From Labrenzia sp. PHM005 (GTDB lineage Bacteria > Pseudomonadota > Alphaproteobacteria > Rhizobiales > Stappiaceae): a stretch of 64,000 nucleotides of DNA. The stretch is taken from assembly GCF_006517275.1 (NCBI RefSeq), contig NZ_CP041191.1:3839001-3903000 (forward strand). Direction: 5' to 3'. The number at the start of each line of letters is the position of its first letter. Positions within the stretch are counted from its first letter, which is position 1. The position numbers and the translations under genes were made by a program. Shown piece after piece: positions 43,595 through 52,070 of the stretch. Below the pieces are notes generated by a model that was given only the letters and a program-made list of their open reading frames with translations, had not been told where the DNA came from and did not search any database.

Positions 43595-43843
43595 AAAACG
43601 ATAAGCCTTGTCCCGTGCCGCTTTAAGCGTGTGTGTTTCTGGTACAGATATCTAGCGGATTGAAAAGATAAAAGTACAGGCGGATCGCGACCTTAGCTGG
43701 ACCAGAAGCGGCAGAAACATATGTATGGCTGGATATCCGGTGGTTCTGAACTGTAAGCGACGCCAGCAATTGCAGTGTCAGAATTCCCAAATAGAATTTT
43801 GCAGCAAATTGGTGGCTTAGTTTCCCTGTAGTTTGGAGGTCTG

Positions 43844-44719
43844 ATGATCCGGTTGTTTGTCTCTTTGGTGTGTGGGTTTCTCGTTGCCGTGGCTGTTTAT
43901 CAGCCGGCCAACGCGCAACGGATCGTGCGGCTTGGAATTGAGCACTATGACGATGGCTCTGAACGATACGAAGTCTCCTTGTTAAAGCTGGCGCTTGAGC
44001 ATTCTGGAGAAAACGCAGTTTTAGAAGTCATTTCTCTGGGAGACACCACCCAAGACAGGGTGCTTCTGGAGTTTGAACAAGGGCGATCTGACTACAATGT
44101 CTTTTACAGCGGCGGCTCGCCTGACCGGGAACAGCGGTTTGAACAGATCGATATTCCGTTGAGCCGGGGATTGTTGGGACACAGGATTTTTGTAACCCGA
44201 AAGGACCAGCTCGACCGGCTCAAACACATCAAAACACTTGATGAATTTCGCGATTTTGCCGTCATAGGGTCCGGATATGGTTGGCCGGATACCGATATTT
44301 TCCGTGCTGCTGGATTCAAGGTTGTGACAGCAGAGTGGTTGAACATCTGGAAAATGCTGTCTCTCGGCCGGACGAACCTCTTCAATCTCGGCCTACATGA
44401 AGCGCATTCGGAGAAGGAGAATTTTACAGAAATTTATCCAAACCTTACCGTCGATAACAACGTTATGGTCAAATACCGGTTTGGTTTTTTCTTCTATGTC
44501 CGGAAGGGAAATCACGCGCTTGCAGACCTCATTCGGCGCGGGCTTGATAATGCTTACGCTTCTGGCGCATTCATGAAACTCTTTGAAAATCATCCACGTA
44601 TACAGCGCGCGCTTCGCCATGTGGAGGATACCGATTTAACTGTCTTTGAAATTCCCAATCCCTTTTTGTCAGAGCGGCACAAGGCCATTCCTGATCGCTA
44701 TTGGCATGAACTCAATTAG
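43844..44719 (+). CDS. Orphan periplasmic binding-protein-like protein (YWH family, copy 1)
   Basis: A 291-aa exported protein; the signal peptide runs MIRLFVSLVCGFLVAVAVYQ to ANAQ. The body resembles a solute-binding domain: VRLGIEHYDDGSERYEVSLL, SRGLLGHRIFVTRKD, IGSGYGWPDTDIFRAAGF and GFFFYVRKGNHALADLIRRG. It ends NPFLSERHKAIPDRYWHELN. The gene at 52071 has the same architecture and closing motif, so they are paralogues. No permease, kinase or cyclase adjoins it. GGAGG precedes the ATG. Function unknown. Confidence 0.75.
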   Translation: MIRLFVSLVCGFLVAVAVYQPANAQRIVRLGIEHYDDGSERYEVSLLKLALEHSGENAVLEVISLGDTTQDRVLLEFEQGRSDYNVFYSGGSPDREQRFEQIDIPLSRGLLGHRIFVTRKDQLDRLKHIKTLDEFRDFAVIGSGYGWPDTDIFRAAGFKVVTAEWLNIWKMLSLGRTNLFNLGLHEAHSEKENFTEIYPNLTVDNNVMVKYRFGFFFYVRKGNHALADLIRRGLDNAYASGAFMKLFENHPRIQRALRHVEDTDLTVFEIPNPFLSERHKAIPDRYWHELN

Positions 44720-44830
44720 GATCGGTATTGACAGCCGTTGGGCGATCAAAGAAAATGGAACAAACGAAGAACAAAGATGCTGTGCGCGGGAATTTATGCA
44801 ATGTCACACCCAAGACGAAGCCGGACGCCA

Positions 44831-45049
44831 ATGGACTTTGACCGGCAAAAACTGCTGCAGAGCCTTGGAAGTGCCCGGGCGGCTCTCATTGAGGCGCACC
44901 GGGGGATGAAACCGAAGTCGGGTCTGGCACGGTCCGCCGATGCTGTGGTTTCAGAGATCGATGAATTTGCGCTCGTCCTGACGGGGTCCCGTGACTTCTT
45001 TCATTTGAAAGCTCATGGAACTCCTCAGGCGCGGGATGATACCGTTTGA
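44831..45049 (+). CDS. Small protein of unknown function
   Basis: A 72-aa, mostly helical, charged protein: MDFDRQKLLQSLGSARAALI, then AHRGMKPKSGLARSADAVVS and EIDEFALVLTGSRDFFHLKA. No signal peptide or recognised domain. An upstream ATG at 44801 would add ten residues. The binding site is weak for both. It converges on the YbdK-type gene with an 11-nt gap. Confidence 0.5.
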   Translation: MDFDRQKLLQSLGSARAALIEAHRGMKPKSGLARSADAVVSEIDEFALVLTGSRDFFHLKAHGTPQARDDTV

Positions 45050-45060
45050 ACCGCCTCCAC

Positions 45061-46203
45061 TCAGCTGGGTGAGGCCACGCCGTGTTGGGTTTCGCTGACC
45101 AGCTGATCGACCACTGCTTCAAGCTTTTCCGTGGCAATTAGGCTGTCCTCGGGTGTATCGCCGACAAGGGCGAGTTGGCGTTCCGCCGAGGTGCCGCGTT
45201 CAACAATTTTGCGGATATGGGCTATCTCAGCTTCACATCCAAAAAACTCTGCGTCTGGCCCGACCAGTTCGATGATTTCTTCAATCAGTTCTCTGAACGC
45301 AATGGATTTCTTGAGGCCAAAGTCGATCAGTTCTGAGGTGGATCCATGGCGTTGTGCTTGCCAGCGGTTTTCCGCCAGGAGGAACCCGGAATACTGGCGC
45401 CAGCGTTGATTGGCCCGGCGGAGCCGGTATAGCATCCGGCACAAACATCGGAATAAAGCCGCGATAGCGACTGTATCTTCAACGCAGGGACAGACATCGG
45501 TGATCCGCATTTCCAGAGTCGGAAACCGGTCTGACGGGCGTAAATCCCACCAGATTTTCGTGGCATCTTCGATGGCGCCGGCTTGAATAAGCGTGTCGAT
45601 GGTGCGGCGGTAGCCTTCATGGCTATCAAACCGGGGCGGCAGGCCGGTTCGCGGCAATTCGTTGAACACGGACAACCGATAGGATCTTAAACCCGTGACG
45701 CGCCCACGCCAAAAGGGGGAAGAGGTGCTGAGAGCCAGAAGGTGCGGCAGGAAATAGGTGATCTGATTGCACAGATCGATCCGTAGTTCTGGATCTTCAA
45801 TACCGATATGGACATGCATGCCACAAATTAGGAGCCGCTTTGCGACGACCTGCATGACACGGGCCAGGTCATTGTAGCGCTCTTTGTCTGTATGCGGTTG
45901 TTCCGTCCAATCCGCAAACGGATGCGTGGAGGCGGCGATTGGCGCCAGTCCGTGGCGGGCAGCTTCCGCGCCGATGGTTTTACGGAAATAGGAGAGTTCC
46001 GACCGCACTTCGTCCATGGTTGTACAAACCGGTGTGCCAACTTCGATTTGGCATTGCAGGAACTCCGGACTGACCCGGCCTTCAAGTGCGTTTTCGCAGG
46101 CGGCGAAAAGCTCAGGCGGCGGTGAACTGGCGATCTTCCGGCTAGTCAGGTCGACAAGAAGATATTCTTCTTCAACCCCGATGCTGAAACTGGGCTCTTT
46201 CAT
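45061..46203 (-). CDS. YbdK-type carboxylate-amine ligase (GCS2 family)
   Basis: A 380-aa ATP-grasp-like ligase related to glutamate-cysteine ligase 2. The N-terminal FSIGVEEEYLLVDLTSRKIA and the block LLICGMHVHIGIEDPELRID are signatures, with LEMRITDVCPCVEDTVAIAA later on. E. coli YbdK has weak glutamate-cysteine ligase activity, but the true substrate of the family is unclear. The ATG at 46203 fits the family; the frame extends to a TTG at 46239. Confidence 0.87.
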   Translation of the reverse strand: MKEPSFSIGVEEEYLLVDLTSRKIASSPPPELFAACENALEGRVSPEFLQCQIEVGTPVCTTMDEVRSELSYFRKTIGAEAARHGLAPIAASTHPFADWTEQPHTDKERYNDLARVMQVVAKRLLICGMHVHIGIEDPELRIDLCNQITYFLPHLLALSTSSPFWRGRVTGLRSYRLSVFNELPRTGLPPRFDSHEGYRRTIDTLIQAGAIEDATKIWWDLRPSDRFPTLEMRITDVCPCVEDTVAIAALFRCLCRMLYRLRRANQRWRQYSGFLLAENRWQAQRHGSTSELIDFGLKKSIAFRELIEEIIELVGPDAEFFGCEAEIAHIRKIVERGTSAERQLALVGDTPEDSLIATEKLEAVVDQLVSETQHGVASPS

Positions 46204-46296
46204 CCCTGCAGCTTGGATTGGCTGTCTAACGAAGGTCAAGCACGGAAAAATGCGGATAGTGCATGTGTGCCGCTTAGCTAATCTCCGCCATGAGGC

Positions 46297-47073
46297 CTAA
46301 TTGATGTTTTGCTCGGTCTTGGCCTTGTTCATGATGCTGGCAAAAGTACCGTCTTCTTTCATCGACCGCAGGGCATCTGAAAATCTCACTGCTAGAGCTT
46401 GCCCTTCATTTGAACCTTGGAAGGCGTAAAAGACGTCCTGGCGGGACAACGGTGTATTCGGGTCGTATTGAACCTTGTCTTCCAAGCCTGTGTTTTTGAA
46501 GGCTTTCAGGCCGGAATGTTCCTCAACAACAAAAGCATCCATCCGGCCCGTGATGAGCTTGTGCGCATTTTGTTCGTCCGTGTTGGCGCGTTCAATATGG
46601 ATAAACCTGTTTTCCATCAGCTCAGGAGCGTAGGCGTAGCCTCTTGTTATGCCGACATATTTTTCTTCTAGTTCAGGAACGATCCGGAGCAGTTCCTCGC
46701 CTTTTCGAGTGAAAACAAAATCTTCCTTTTCGTAAAAAATCTCCGTGGGTTTTGTGTATTTGACCCCGGTAGCAAAAAACACGTCAAGTGCCGGAAAAAT
46801 CACATCAACGTCTTTGGTGGAGAAATAAAGGAGGGTCCGTTTTGGCGGCATCAAGATGATATCTGCCTCCAAATTGGCGCGTTTCAGAATTTCATTGGTT
46901 AGTTCGATGAAGATACCGTTTTCTTCATCAACAACCATCAACGGAATGACAAAGGTTCCGATGCGCAGTTTGCGGGGTTCGCTCGATTGGGCTCGGTCGC
47001 TGCCCGCCGCCAGGAGGAGGGCAAGAACAATGACGGCTGAAAGACCAAAGCGGTTTCTCAAACGCAATAACAT
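46297..47073 (-). CDS. Orphan family 3 solute-binding protein
   Basis: A 258-aa exported protein with a signal peptide (FGLSAVIVLALLLAAGSDRA). KLRIGTFVIPLMVVDEENGI and FIELTNEILKRANLEADIIL are typical of amino-acid binding proteins, as is the terminal SFDALRS-like helix ALRSMKEDGTFASIMNKAKT. No transporter genes are next to it. It is distinct from the YWH-ending pair. Confidence 0.8.
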   Translation of the reverse strand: MLLRLRNRFGLSAVIVLALLLAAGSDRAQSSEPRKLRIGTFVIPLMVVDEENGIFIELTNEILKRANLEADIILMPPKRTLLYFSTKDVDVIFPALDVFFATGVKYTKPTEIFYEKEDFVFTRKGEELLRIVPELEEKYVGITRGYAYAPELMENRFIHIERANTDEQNAHKLITGRMDAFVVEEHSGLKAFKNTGLEDKVQYDPNTPLSRQDVFYAFQGSNEGQALAVRFSDALRSMKEDGTFASIMNKAKTEQNIN

Positions 47074-47696
47074 CGGTTTGGCTCCGTTACCTTCTCTTGG
47101 ACCGATCGCATACAGGTATACGAGCGGTCTTGTGGCGTTCTAGCGGGCCTGAGTAGCATTTAGTGTTGTTGTGCTATGGCCCTAGCTGCGGCCATAGGCA
47201 ACCACAATGGCGTGTCATTCGCCGGTCCGTGTTGTCGCAAACACGCCTATTATCAGGCTTCCGTGGAGTTCATCATTCAATCCTTTAAGAATACTTATGA
47301 ACATATGAAAATAGTGTCTTATATAAGGCAATTATTTGTATGCGAGCTGAAATAAACATAACAATCGAAAGTGGAGTACCTTGGTTGTTATGGTGAAATT
47401 TCAGCGTCGCATAGAACTGCTAGAACATAGCCTTTGAAGATCTTTCGAGCGGCAGATTGTCGCTTATGTGAAAGCTGAAGCGTTTAGGGCAATTCGTATC
47501 CGCAGGTTTGCCAAAGGTGCCGTGGGCTTACCGATCCTTGTGCGGACAGATCTCATTGAAGGGGATATGCGCAGGACTGCATTGGCAATGCTCGGCTTAC
47601 TTAAAACAGGAGCAATTATGTCCCACATTTCCGACAGTGGACAAATGTGGGGCAAATAGATCCAAAAAGTCAGCAAAAACAATGTGGAGAGAAGAA
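47074..47696. other. Non-coding region before tRNA-Cys
   Basis: About 620 nt. Contents: a hairpin CTATGGCC/GGCCATAG at 47174-47197, an A/T-rich block around 47280-47360, and a hairpin CCCACATTT/AAATGTGGG at 47622-47651. Neither hairpin has a T tract. A 63-codon frame at 47468-47659 has no binding site and atypical content, so I do not call it a gene. Confidence 0.4.
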
Positions 47697-47770
47697 TGGA
47701 GGCCCCGACCGGAATCGAACCGGTGTACACGGATTTGCAATCCGCTGCGTCACCACTCCGCCACAGGGCC
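47697..47770 (-). tRNA. tRNA-Cys (GCA)
   Basis: The minus strand reads a 74-nt cloverleaf: acceptor GGCCCTG pairs with CGGGGCC (one T-G pair), anticodon stem-loop GGATTGCAAATCC with anticodon GCA, T arm GGTTCGATTCC and an encoded CCA end. Confidence 0.95.
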
Positions 47771-48018
47771 CCTCGGTGGTGTGCCGCGCCTTATCAAACA
47801 CTTGAGGCGGTAGGTCAAGTCCAGAATGCGGGGGTTGGAACATTTCCACTGTGACATGCATCGTTGCCCGGTCAGCGGACGTGCTGAGACAAAAAGAACA
47901 GCAAAATCTGATGGGATCGGGCAACCAGGTTCATCTGGTGCTTGTCAGCGCAGCTTTGCCTCGGTATGGATCCTGCCAACGAGGCGCCGGTATGCCGGCA
48001 ATTCATATGAGGGCCGAT

Positions 48019-48681
48019 ATGACGGACTTTAGCCAGTCCCGCCGCAAAATGGTGGACAACCAGCTGCGCACCAATGATGTAACAGATCACCGGATCTTGG
48101 ATGCCTTGGAAGCGGTACCGCGCGAAAAGTTCGTTCCCGCATCCAAGCGTGCTGTTGCTTATATCGACGAAGATCTACCGGTCGGTTCGAGCGGCACAAA
48201 CCGTTTTCTGATGAAACCGCATATCTTTGGCAAGCTGGTTCAGCTGGCTCAGATCGGATCTGATGATGTTGTTCTGATCGTCGGTGCGGGAACCGGATAC
48301 AGCTCCGCAGTGGTTGCCAAACTCGCCGCGTCCGTGGTCGCATTGGAAGAAAATGAAGACCTTTCCAAGGTCGCAACTGATCTTCTCGTGGAGCTTGGAA
48401 CGGAAAACGCCGTGGTTGTCGATGGACCTCTTGTGAAAGGTTATGCCTCTGAGGGCCCATACGACATTATCTTAATCGATGGCGCTGTGGATGACTTGCC
48501 GGAAGCTCTTCTGGAGCAATTGAAGTCAGATGGGCGTCTTGTGGCAATCGAAGGTCAAGGTGGCTCTGGCGTTGCCAAACTCTATCAGAAGTCGGGTGAC
48601 GTGGTTAGCGGTCGTTTTGGGTTCAATGCATCGGCAGCTCTGCTGCCCGGATTTGCCCGCGAAGCCGAGTTTTCCTTTTAA
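48019..48681 (+). CDS. pcm: Protein-L-isoaspartate O-methyltransferase
   Basis: A 220-aa class I methyltransferase of the PCMT family. N-terminal MTDFSQSRRKMVDNQLRTND and REKFVPASKRAVAYIDEDLP are typical; the SAM motif is VLIVGAGTGYSSAVVAKLA. It repairs isoaspartyl residues by methylation, although the shorter alphaproteobacterial form next to tolC is little studied. The ATG at 48019 has GAGGG upstream; earlier in-frame starts add non-conserved sequence. tolC follows, a conserved pairing. Confidence 0.87.
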   Translation: MTDFSQSRRKMVDNQLRTNDVTDHRILDALEAVPREKFVPASKRAVAYIDEDLPVGSSGTNRFLMKPHIFGKLVQLAQIGSDDVVLIVGAGTGYSSAVVAKLAASVVALEENEDLSKVATDLLVELGTENAVVVDGPLVKGYASEGPYDIILIDGAVDDLPEALLEQLKSDGRLVAIEGQGGSGVAKLYQKSGDVVSGRFGFNASAALLPGFAREAEFSF

Positions 48682-48707
48682 ATAAATCCTTCATTTGGGT
48701 ATCGGAT

Positions 48708-48735
48708 AAAGCCTAGGCCACTGGGCTAGGCTTTT
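48708..48735 (+). terminator. Rho-independent terminator after pcm
   Basis: AAGCCTAG (48709-48716) pairs with CTAGGCTT (48725-48732) and is followed by TT. tolC therefore probably has its own promoter in the following 170 nt. Confidence 0.7.
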
Positions 48736-48902
48736 CCTGCGCAGCGGCTTTCCAAAGTGCCCTAACGCGAGCTGAAAATGTCTGTTGCTATTTAGCCGCA
48801 CTGAAAGAATTTCGGAAAAATTGATCCGATCTTGGTTGAAGATAGACACCGGTGAGTTTACTCAAACGTGAGTCAAAGTGAGTGGTCCGGAAGGAGTGTA
48901 GA

Positions 48903-50294
48903 GTGTCTGGTCGTTCAAAATTGAAAGCAATGACACTGTCGGTTGCGCTTCTTAGCGGTGTGGCCGCCGCGACAACGTCTGGCCTGTTCCTATCGCCGGC
49001 ACAGGCCGAAACGATCCGTGATGCTCTGTCTTTGGCCTATGCCAACAACCCGACTTTGAATGCAGCGCGTGCGCAATTGCGCGGTGTTGATGAAAACGTC
49101 CCGCAAGCCCTGACCGGCTGGCGTCCGACAGCGTCTGCCGCGGCCGCGGTTGGATCGGTCCACTCGTCAGTAAATGGTCGGCAGGCGTACCGGAACAATG
49201 CATCTATTTCGCTGACACTTAGTCAGGCGCTTTTCCGTGGTTTCCGGACTGTGAACTCCACTCGCCAGGCAGAAGCTGTGGTACGGGCTCAGCGCGAAAG
49301 CTTGATGTCGAGCGAACAGGACACGCTTTTGAGCGCAGCTACGGCTTATGTGGATGTGATTCGAGACACCGCGCTCGTATCTCTGCAGCGCAGCGACCTG
49401 GCCTTCCTTCAAGAACAGGTTCGGGCAGCAAGGGACCGGTTTGATGTGGGTGAGGGCACCCGCACAGATGTCTCACAAGCCGAAGCCCGTGCAGCAGAAG
49501 CACAGGCTGGATTGAATACAGCGCTGGCCAATTTGAACACCAGCCGCGCGATTTACCGGCAGGTCGTTGGTGTCGAGCCGAAAAGCCTCTCCGCAGATAC
49601 CTCGATTACACGCGCAGTGCCGAAGTCGCTTGATGTGGCCTTGAATGCCAGTGAAGAACAGCAGCCGCTGATTCGGCAGGCGCAACACTTAGTTGATGCT
49701 GCAATCTTCAATGTGAAAGCCATCGAAGGTGAATTGTTGCCAACGGTCACGTTGGACGGCAGCATTGGCCGGAGCTGGAATCCGTCCAGTACGGTTGATC
49801 AAACCAATAACGCCCAGATCTTCGGCAATGTCAGCATTCCGATTTATCAAGGCGGTGGGGTTTACTCCCGCGTTCGTCAGGCCAAGGAAGAATTGGGCCA
49901 GACGCGTCTGCAGCTTGATGTTGCCCGCGACCAAGTGCGCGCGAATGTGATTTCCGCTTGGGGTATTTTTCAGGCCGCCGAAGCATCCATCATCGCCGCT
50001 CGCGCCGCTGTGGAAGCCCAGAAATTGGCGTTGGAAGGTGTGATTGAAGAACAACGGGTCGGTCAGCGGACCACTTTGGATGTTCTTGATGCGCAACGTG
50101 ATCTGGTGACTCAGCAATCGAATCTTGTCACTGCGCAGCGCAACCGGATTGTTGGCGGCTATCAGCTTGTAGCTTCAATTGGCCAACTGGATGCGGCTTC
50201 TCTCGGGCTCAATGTTTTGATCTATAATCCGAGTGAGCATTACAAAGCTGTACGCGGCAAGTGGTTCGGTTTGCGGACGCCAGACGGGCGTTAA
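48903..50294 (+). CDS. tolC: TolC family outer membrane efflux protein
   Basis: A 463-aa outer-membrane channel for type I secretion and drug efflux. A signal peptide ends at LSPAQA|ETIRDAL. Two OEP repeats are visible: LSLAYANNPTLNAARAQLRG with RFDVGEGTRTDVSQAEARAA in the first, and VEAQKLALEGVIEEQRVGQR with TTLDVLDAQRDLVTQQSNL in the second. It starts with GTG at 48903, nine nt after AAGGAG. Confidence 0.93.
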   Translation: MSGRSKLKAMTLSVALLSGVAAATTSGLFLSPAQAETIRDALSLAYANNPTLNAARAQLRGVDENVPQALTGWRPTASAAAAVGSVHSSVNGRQAYRNNASISLTLSQALFRGFRTVNSTRQAEAVVRAQRESLMSSEQDTLLSAATAYVDVIRDTALVSLQRSDLAFLQEQVRAARDRFDVGEGTRTDVSQAEARAAEAQAGLNTALANLNTSRAIYRQVVGVEPKSLSADTSITRAVPKSLDVALNASEEQQPLIRQAQHLVDAAIFNVKAIEGELLPTVTLDGSIGRSWNPSSTVDQTNNAQIFGNVSIPIYQGGGVYSRVRQAKEELGQTRLQLDVARDQVRANVISAWGIFQAAEASIIAARAAVEAQKLALEGVIEEQRVGQRTTLDVLDAQRDLVTQQSNLVTAQRNRIVGGYQLVASIGQLDAASLGLNVLIYNPSEHYKAVRGKWFGLRTPDGR

Positions 50295-50342
50295 CCGCGA
50301 AAAACCCAAATTTAGACACTTCATATAGGTACTGATAGAATT

Positions 50343-50363
50343 CCGGCTTTAGGCCGGTTTTCT
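50343..50363 (+). terminator. Rho-independent terminator after tolC
   Basis: CCGGC and GCCGG form a short stem around TTTAG, followed by TTTTC. Short but well placed, 50 nt after the tolC stop. Confidence 0.65.
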
Positions 50364-50563
50364 TGTTTGGGCACTTGGTCAATCGTGTCGAATCGGCGGA
50401 TTCTCGTGAATGGTTTACAAAAAGTAGACTTAAAAGGGGAAAAGACGCTCACAGTTTGTGCTGCCGCTATGATCGGTTCCAGATGATCCGCATAATTTCC
50501 TTAACGAATCATCCGGGGACTTCTGGTTGGAGCGTAGAGTAGCCGACAAGTACGGGGGACGTC

Positions 50564-51352
50564 ATGGCAGAGGCGAGCAAGGCTGAAGAGCCGTCGATGG
50601 AGGAAATCCTCGCATCGATCCGCCGGATCATATCCGATGAGGACGCCCAGAGCGCAGACTCCGGTGATACAGACAGTGATGAAACCCCTGTAGCAGCAGA
50701 GGCGGAGGATTCTATGGGTGACGCCTCGGAAATGTCACAAGACGATCTCGACAAGCTGTTCGACATGGACGGCGACGACGACGTTGCTGAAGACGACGGT
50801 GCGGACGACATGGCAGCGGCTATGATGGCTGATGCCGAAGAGGATGAAGGTGAACCCGCCGAAGACGACGAAGACGTCCTTGAACTGACTGAAGAACTCG
50901 CAGTCGAGCCAAGCGACGATCTTGAAATGGTCGAGGGGCTTGCCGAAGATCTTGCGCATCCTGATAGTGATGTTTCCTTTGCGCCAGATCCTGAGCCGGC
51001 TGCTGATTTTGAGGTGGAAATTGAGCCGGCGCCGGAGCCCGAAGCACTGTTTGAGCCGGAACCCGCGCCTGCGCCCGAGCCGCCAGTTATAAATGCAAAA
51101 CCTATCCCGGACGAGCTGCCGAGAGTTGCACCGGAAGGACCGCTAACGTCGGCCGCGACCGGGAGCGCGGTTCATGCAGCGCTCGACAATTTCTCCGATA
51201 TGCTGATCAGCACGCAGGCACAGACGATTGAAGAGATGGTGCGCGAAATGCTGCGCCCGATGCTCAAAGCCTGGCTGGACCAAAACCTACCGCCAATGGT
51301 GGAACAGATGGTCAAGAAGGAAATTCAGCGGGTCATCCGCAGACGAGACTAA
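50564..51352 (+). CDS. popZ: PopZ-like polar organizing protein (DUF2497)
   Basis: A 262-aa protein with the PopZ architecture: an N-terminal helix EEPSMEEILASIRRIISDED, a long disordered acidic and Pro/Glu-rich middle (residues about 30-205), and a C-terminal oligomerisation region LDNFSDMLISTQAQTIEEMV with LRPMLKAWLDQNLPPMVEQM. PopZ forms a polar matrix that anchors the ParB-parS centromere. In Caulobacter popZ is next to valS; here valS is 1.9 kb away with two minus-strand genes between. The upstream region holds three GANTC sites. Confidence 0.9.
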   Translation: MAEASKAEEPSMEEILASIRRIISDEDAQSADSGDTDSDETPVAAEAEDSMGDASEMSQDDLDKLFDMDGDDDVAEDDGADDMAAAMMADAEEDEGEPAEDDEDVLELTEELAVEPSDDLEMVEGLAEDLAHPDSDVSFAPDPEPAADFEVEIEPAPEPEALFEPEPAPAPEPPVINAKPIPDELPRVAPEGPLTSAATGSAVHAALDNFSDMLISTQAQTIEEMVREMLRPMLKAWLDQNLPPMVEQMVKKEIQRVIRRRD

Positions 51353-51801
51353 GAGCCTATCGGTAGATGGTTTTTCAGGGGCGGCCAGAGATGGCAGCCC
51401 CTGAATTCGTTTTGGGCGATATCCGTACACAGTCCGTGCCACTCGCAATCCATGCAAGCGTTGCGAATCGAACCGTCTTTGAACCGCGCGCGCAGCTGGG
51501 AGATCGCATTGTTGCTAAGAGAAAAGGTCGCAGCGGTCAGATCTACATCCGGAAGAACCTCGTCAATGTCAGCAGCGGCCGCAACATCTCTTTGAGAAAC
51601 ACTGTCATTGTGGCAATGACAGTCTGCTTCACACAGCATTGGTTCGCAGATCTCGTCAGGCCCACCAACCAGTTCGATATTCTCCCCGGCATTTAGCCGT
51701 TTGATGATGGCCGTGTAGTTGGCGACGAAAGCAGGAGTGTATCCCTTGCCAGCGAATGTCAGCATGCAAAGCAGATGATGGGCACGAAGACGAACAGTCA
51801 T
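51349..51801 (-). CDS. DUF1284 cysteine-rich protein
   Basis: A 150-aa protein starting MTVRLRAHHLLCMLTFAGKG, the DUF1284 signature. Cysteines cluster in CEPMLCEADCHCHN and NACMDCEWHGLC, a pattern suited to a metal or Fe-S cluster, though none has been proven. The ATG at 51801 fits the family start. Its end overlaps the end of popZ by 4 nt on opposite strands. Confidence 0.85.
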   Translation of the reverse strand: MTVRLRAHHLLCMLTFAGKGYTPAFVANYTAIIKRLNAGENIELVGGPDEICEPMLCEADCHCHNDSVSQRDVAAAADIDEVLPDVDLTAATFSLSNNAISQLRARFKDGSIRNACMDCEWHGLCTDIAQNEFRGCHLWPPLKNHLPIGS

Positions 51802-52070
51802 AGCGGCTTTATGACAGGAAATTCGCTCACGACAAAGGACCTTAACCATACAAGTTTGGCCTGGTCATAACGGTTTCTGAGGTCCGCGGAATGAGGGTAT
51901 TTCAGGTCATTGCCGATATTTGGAAGATGATGCGTAAGGCAAACGATCCACTTGATTTTCAACAAATCCCTGCCAAGGAAATCGTAGCCAGATTCGATCA
52001 AGAATCTGGACAGGCAGGGGACATCGGACAAATAACATCGCGGTCCCAGATTGTTGAGTTAGGTAGGGGG

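Noticed and set aside
47468..47659. A 63-codon plus-strand frame before tRNA-Cys
   Set aside because: No ribosome binding site, no recognisable domain, and it contains a hairpin; probably chance.
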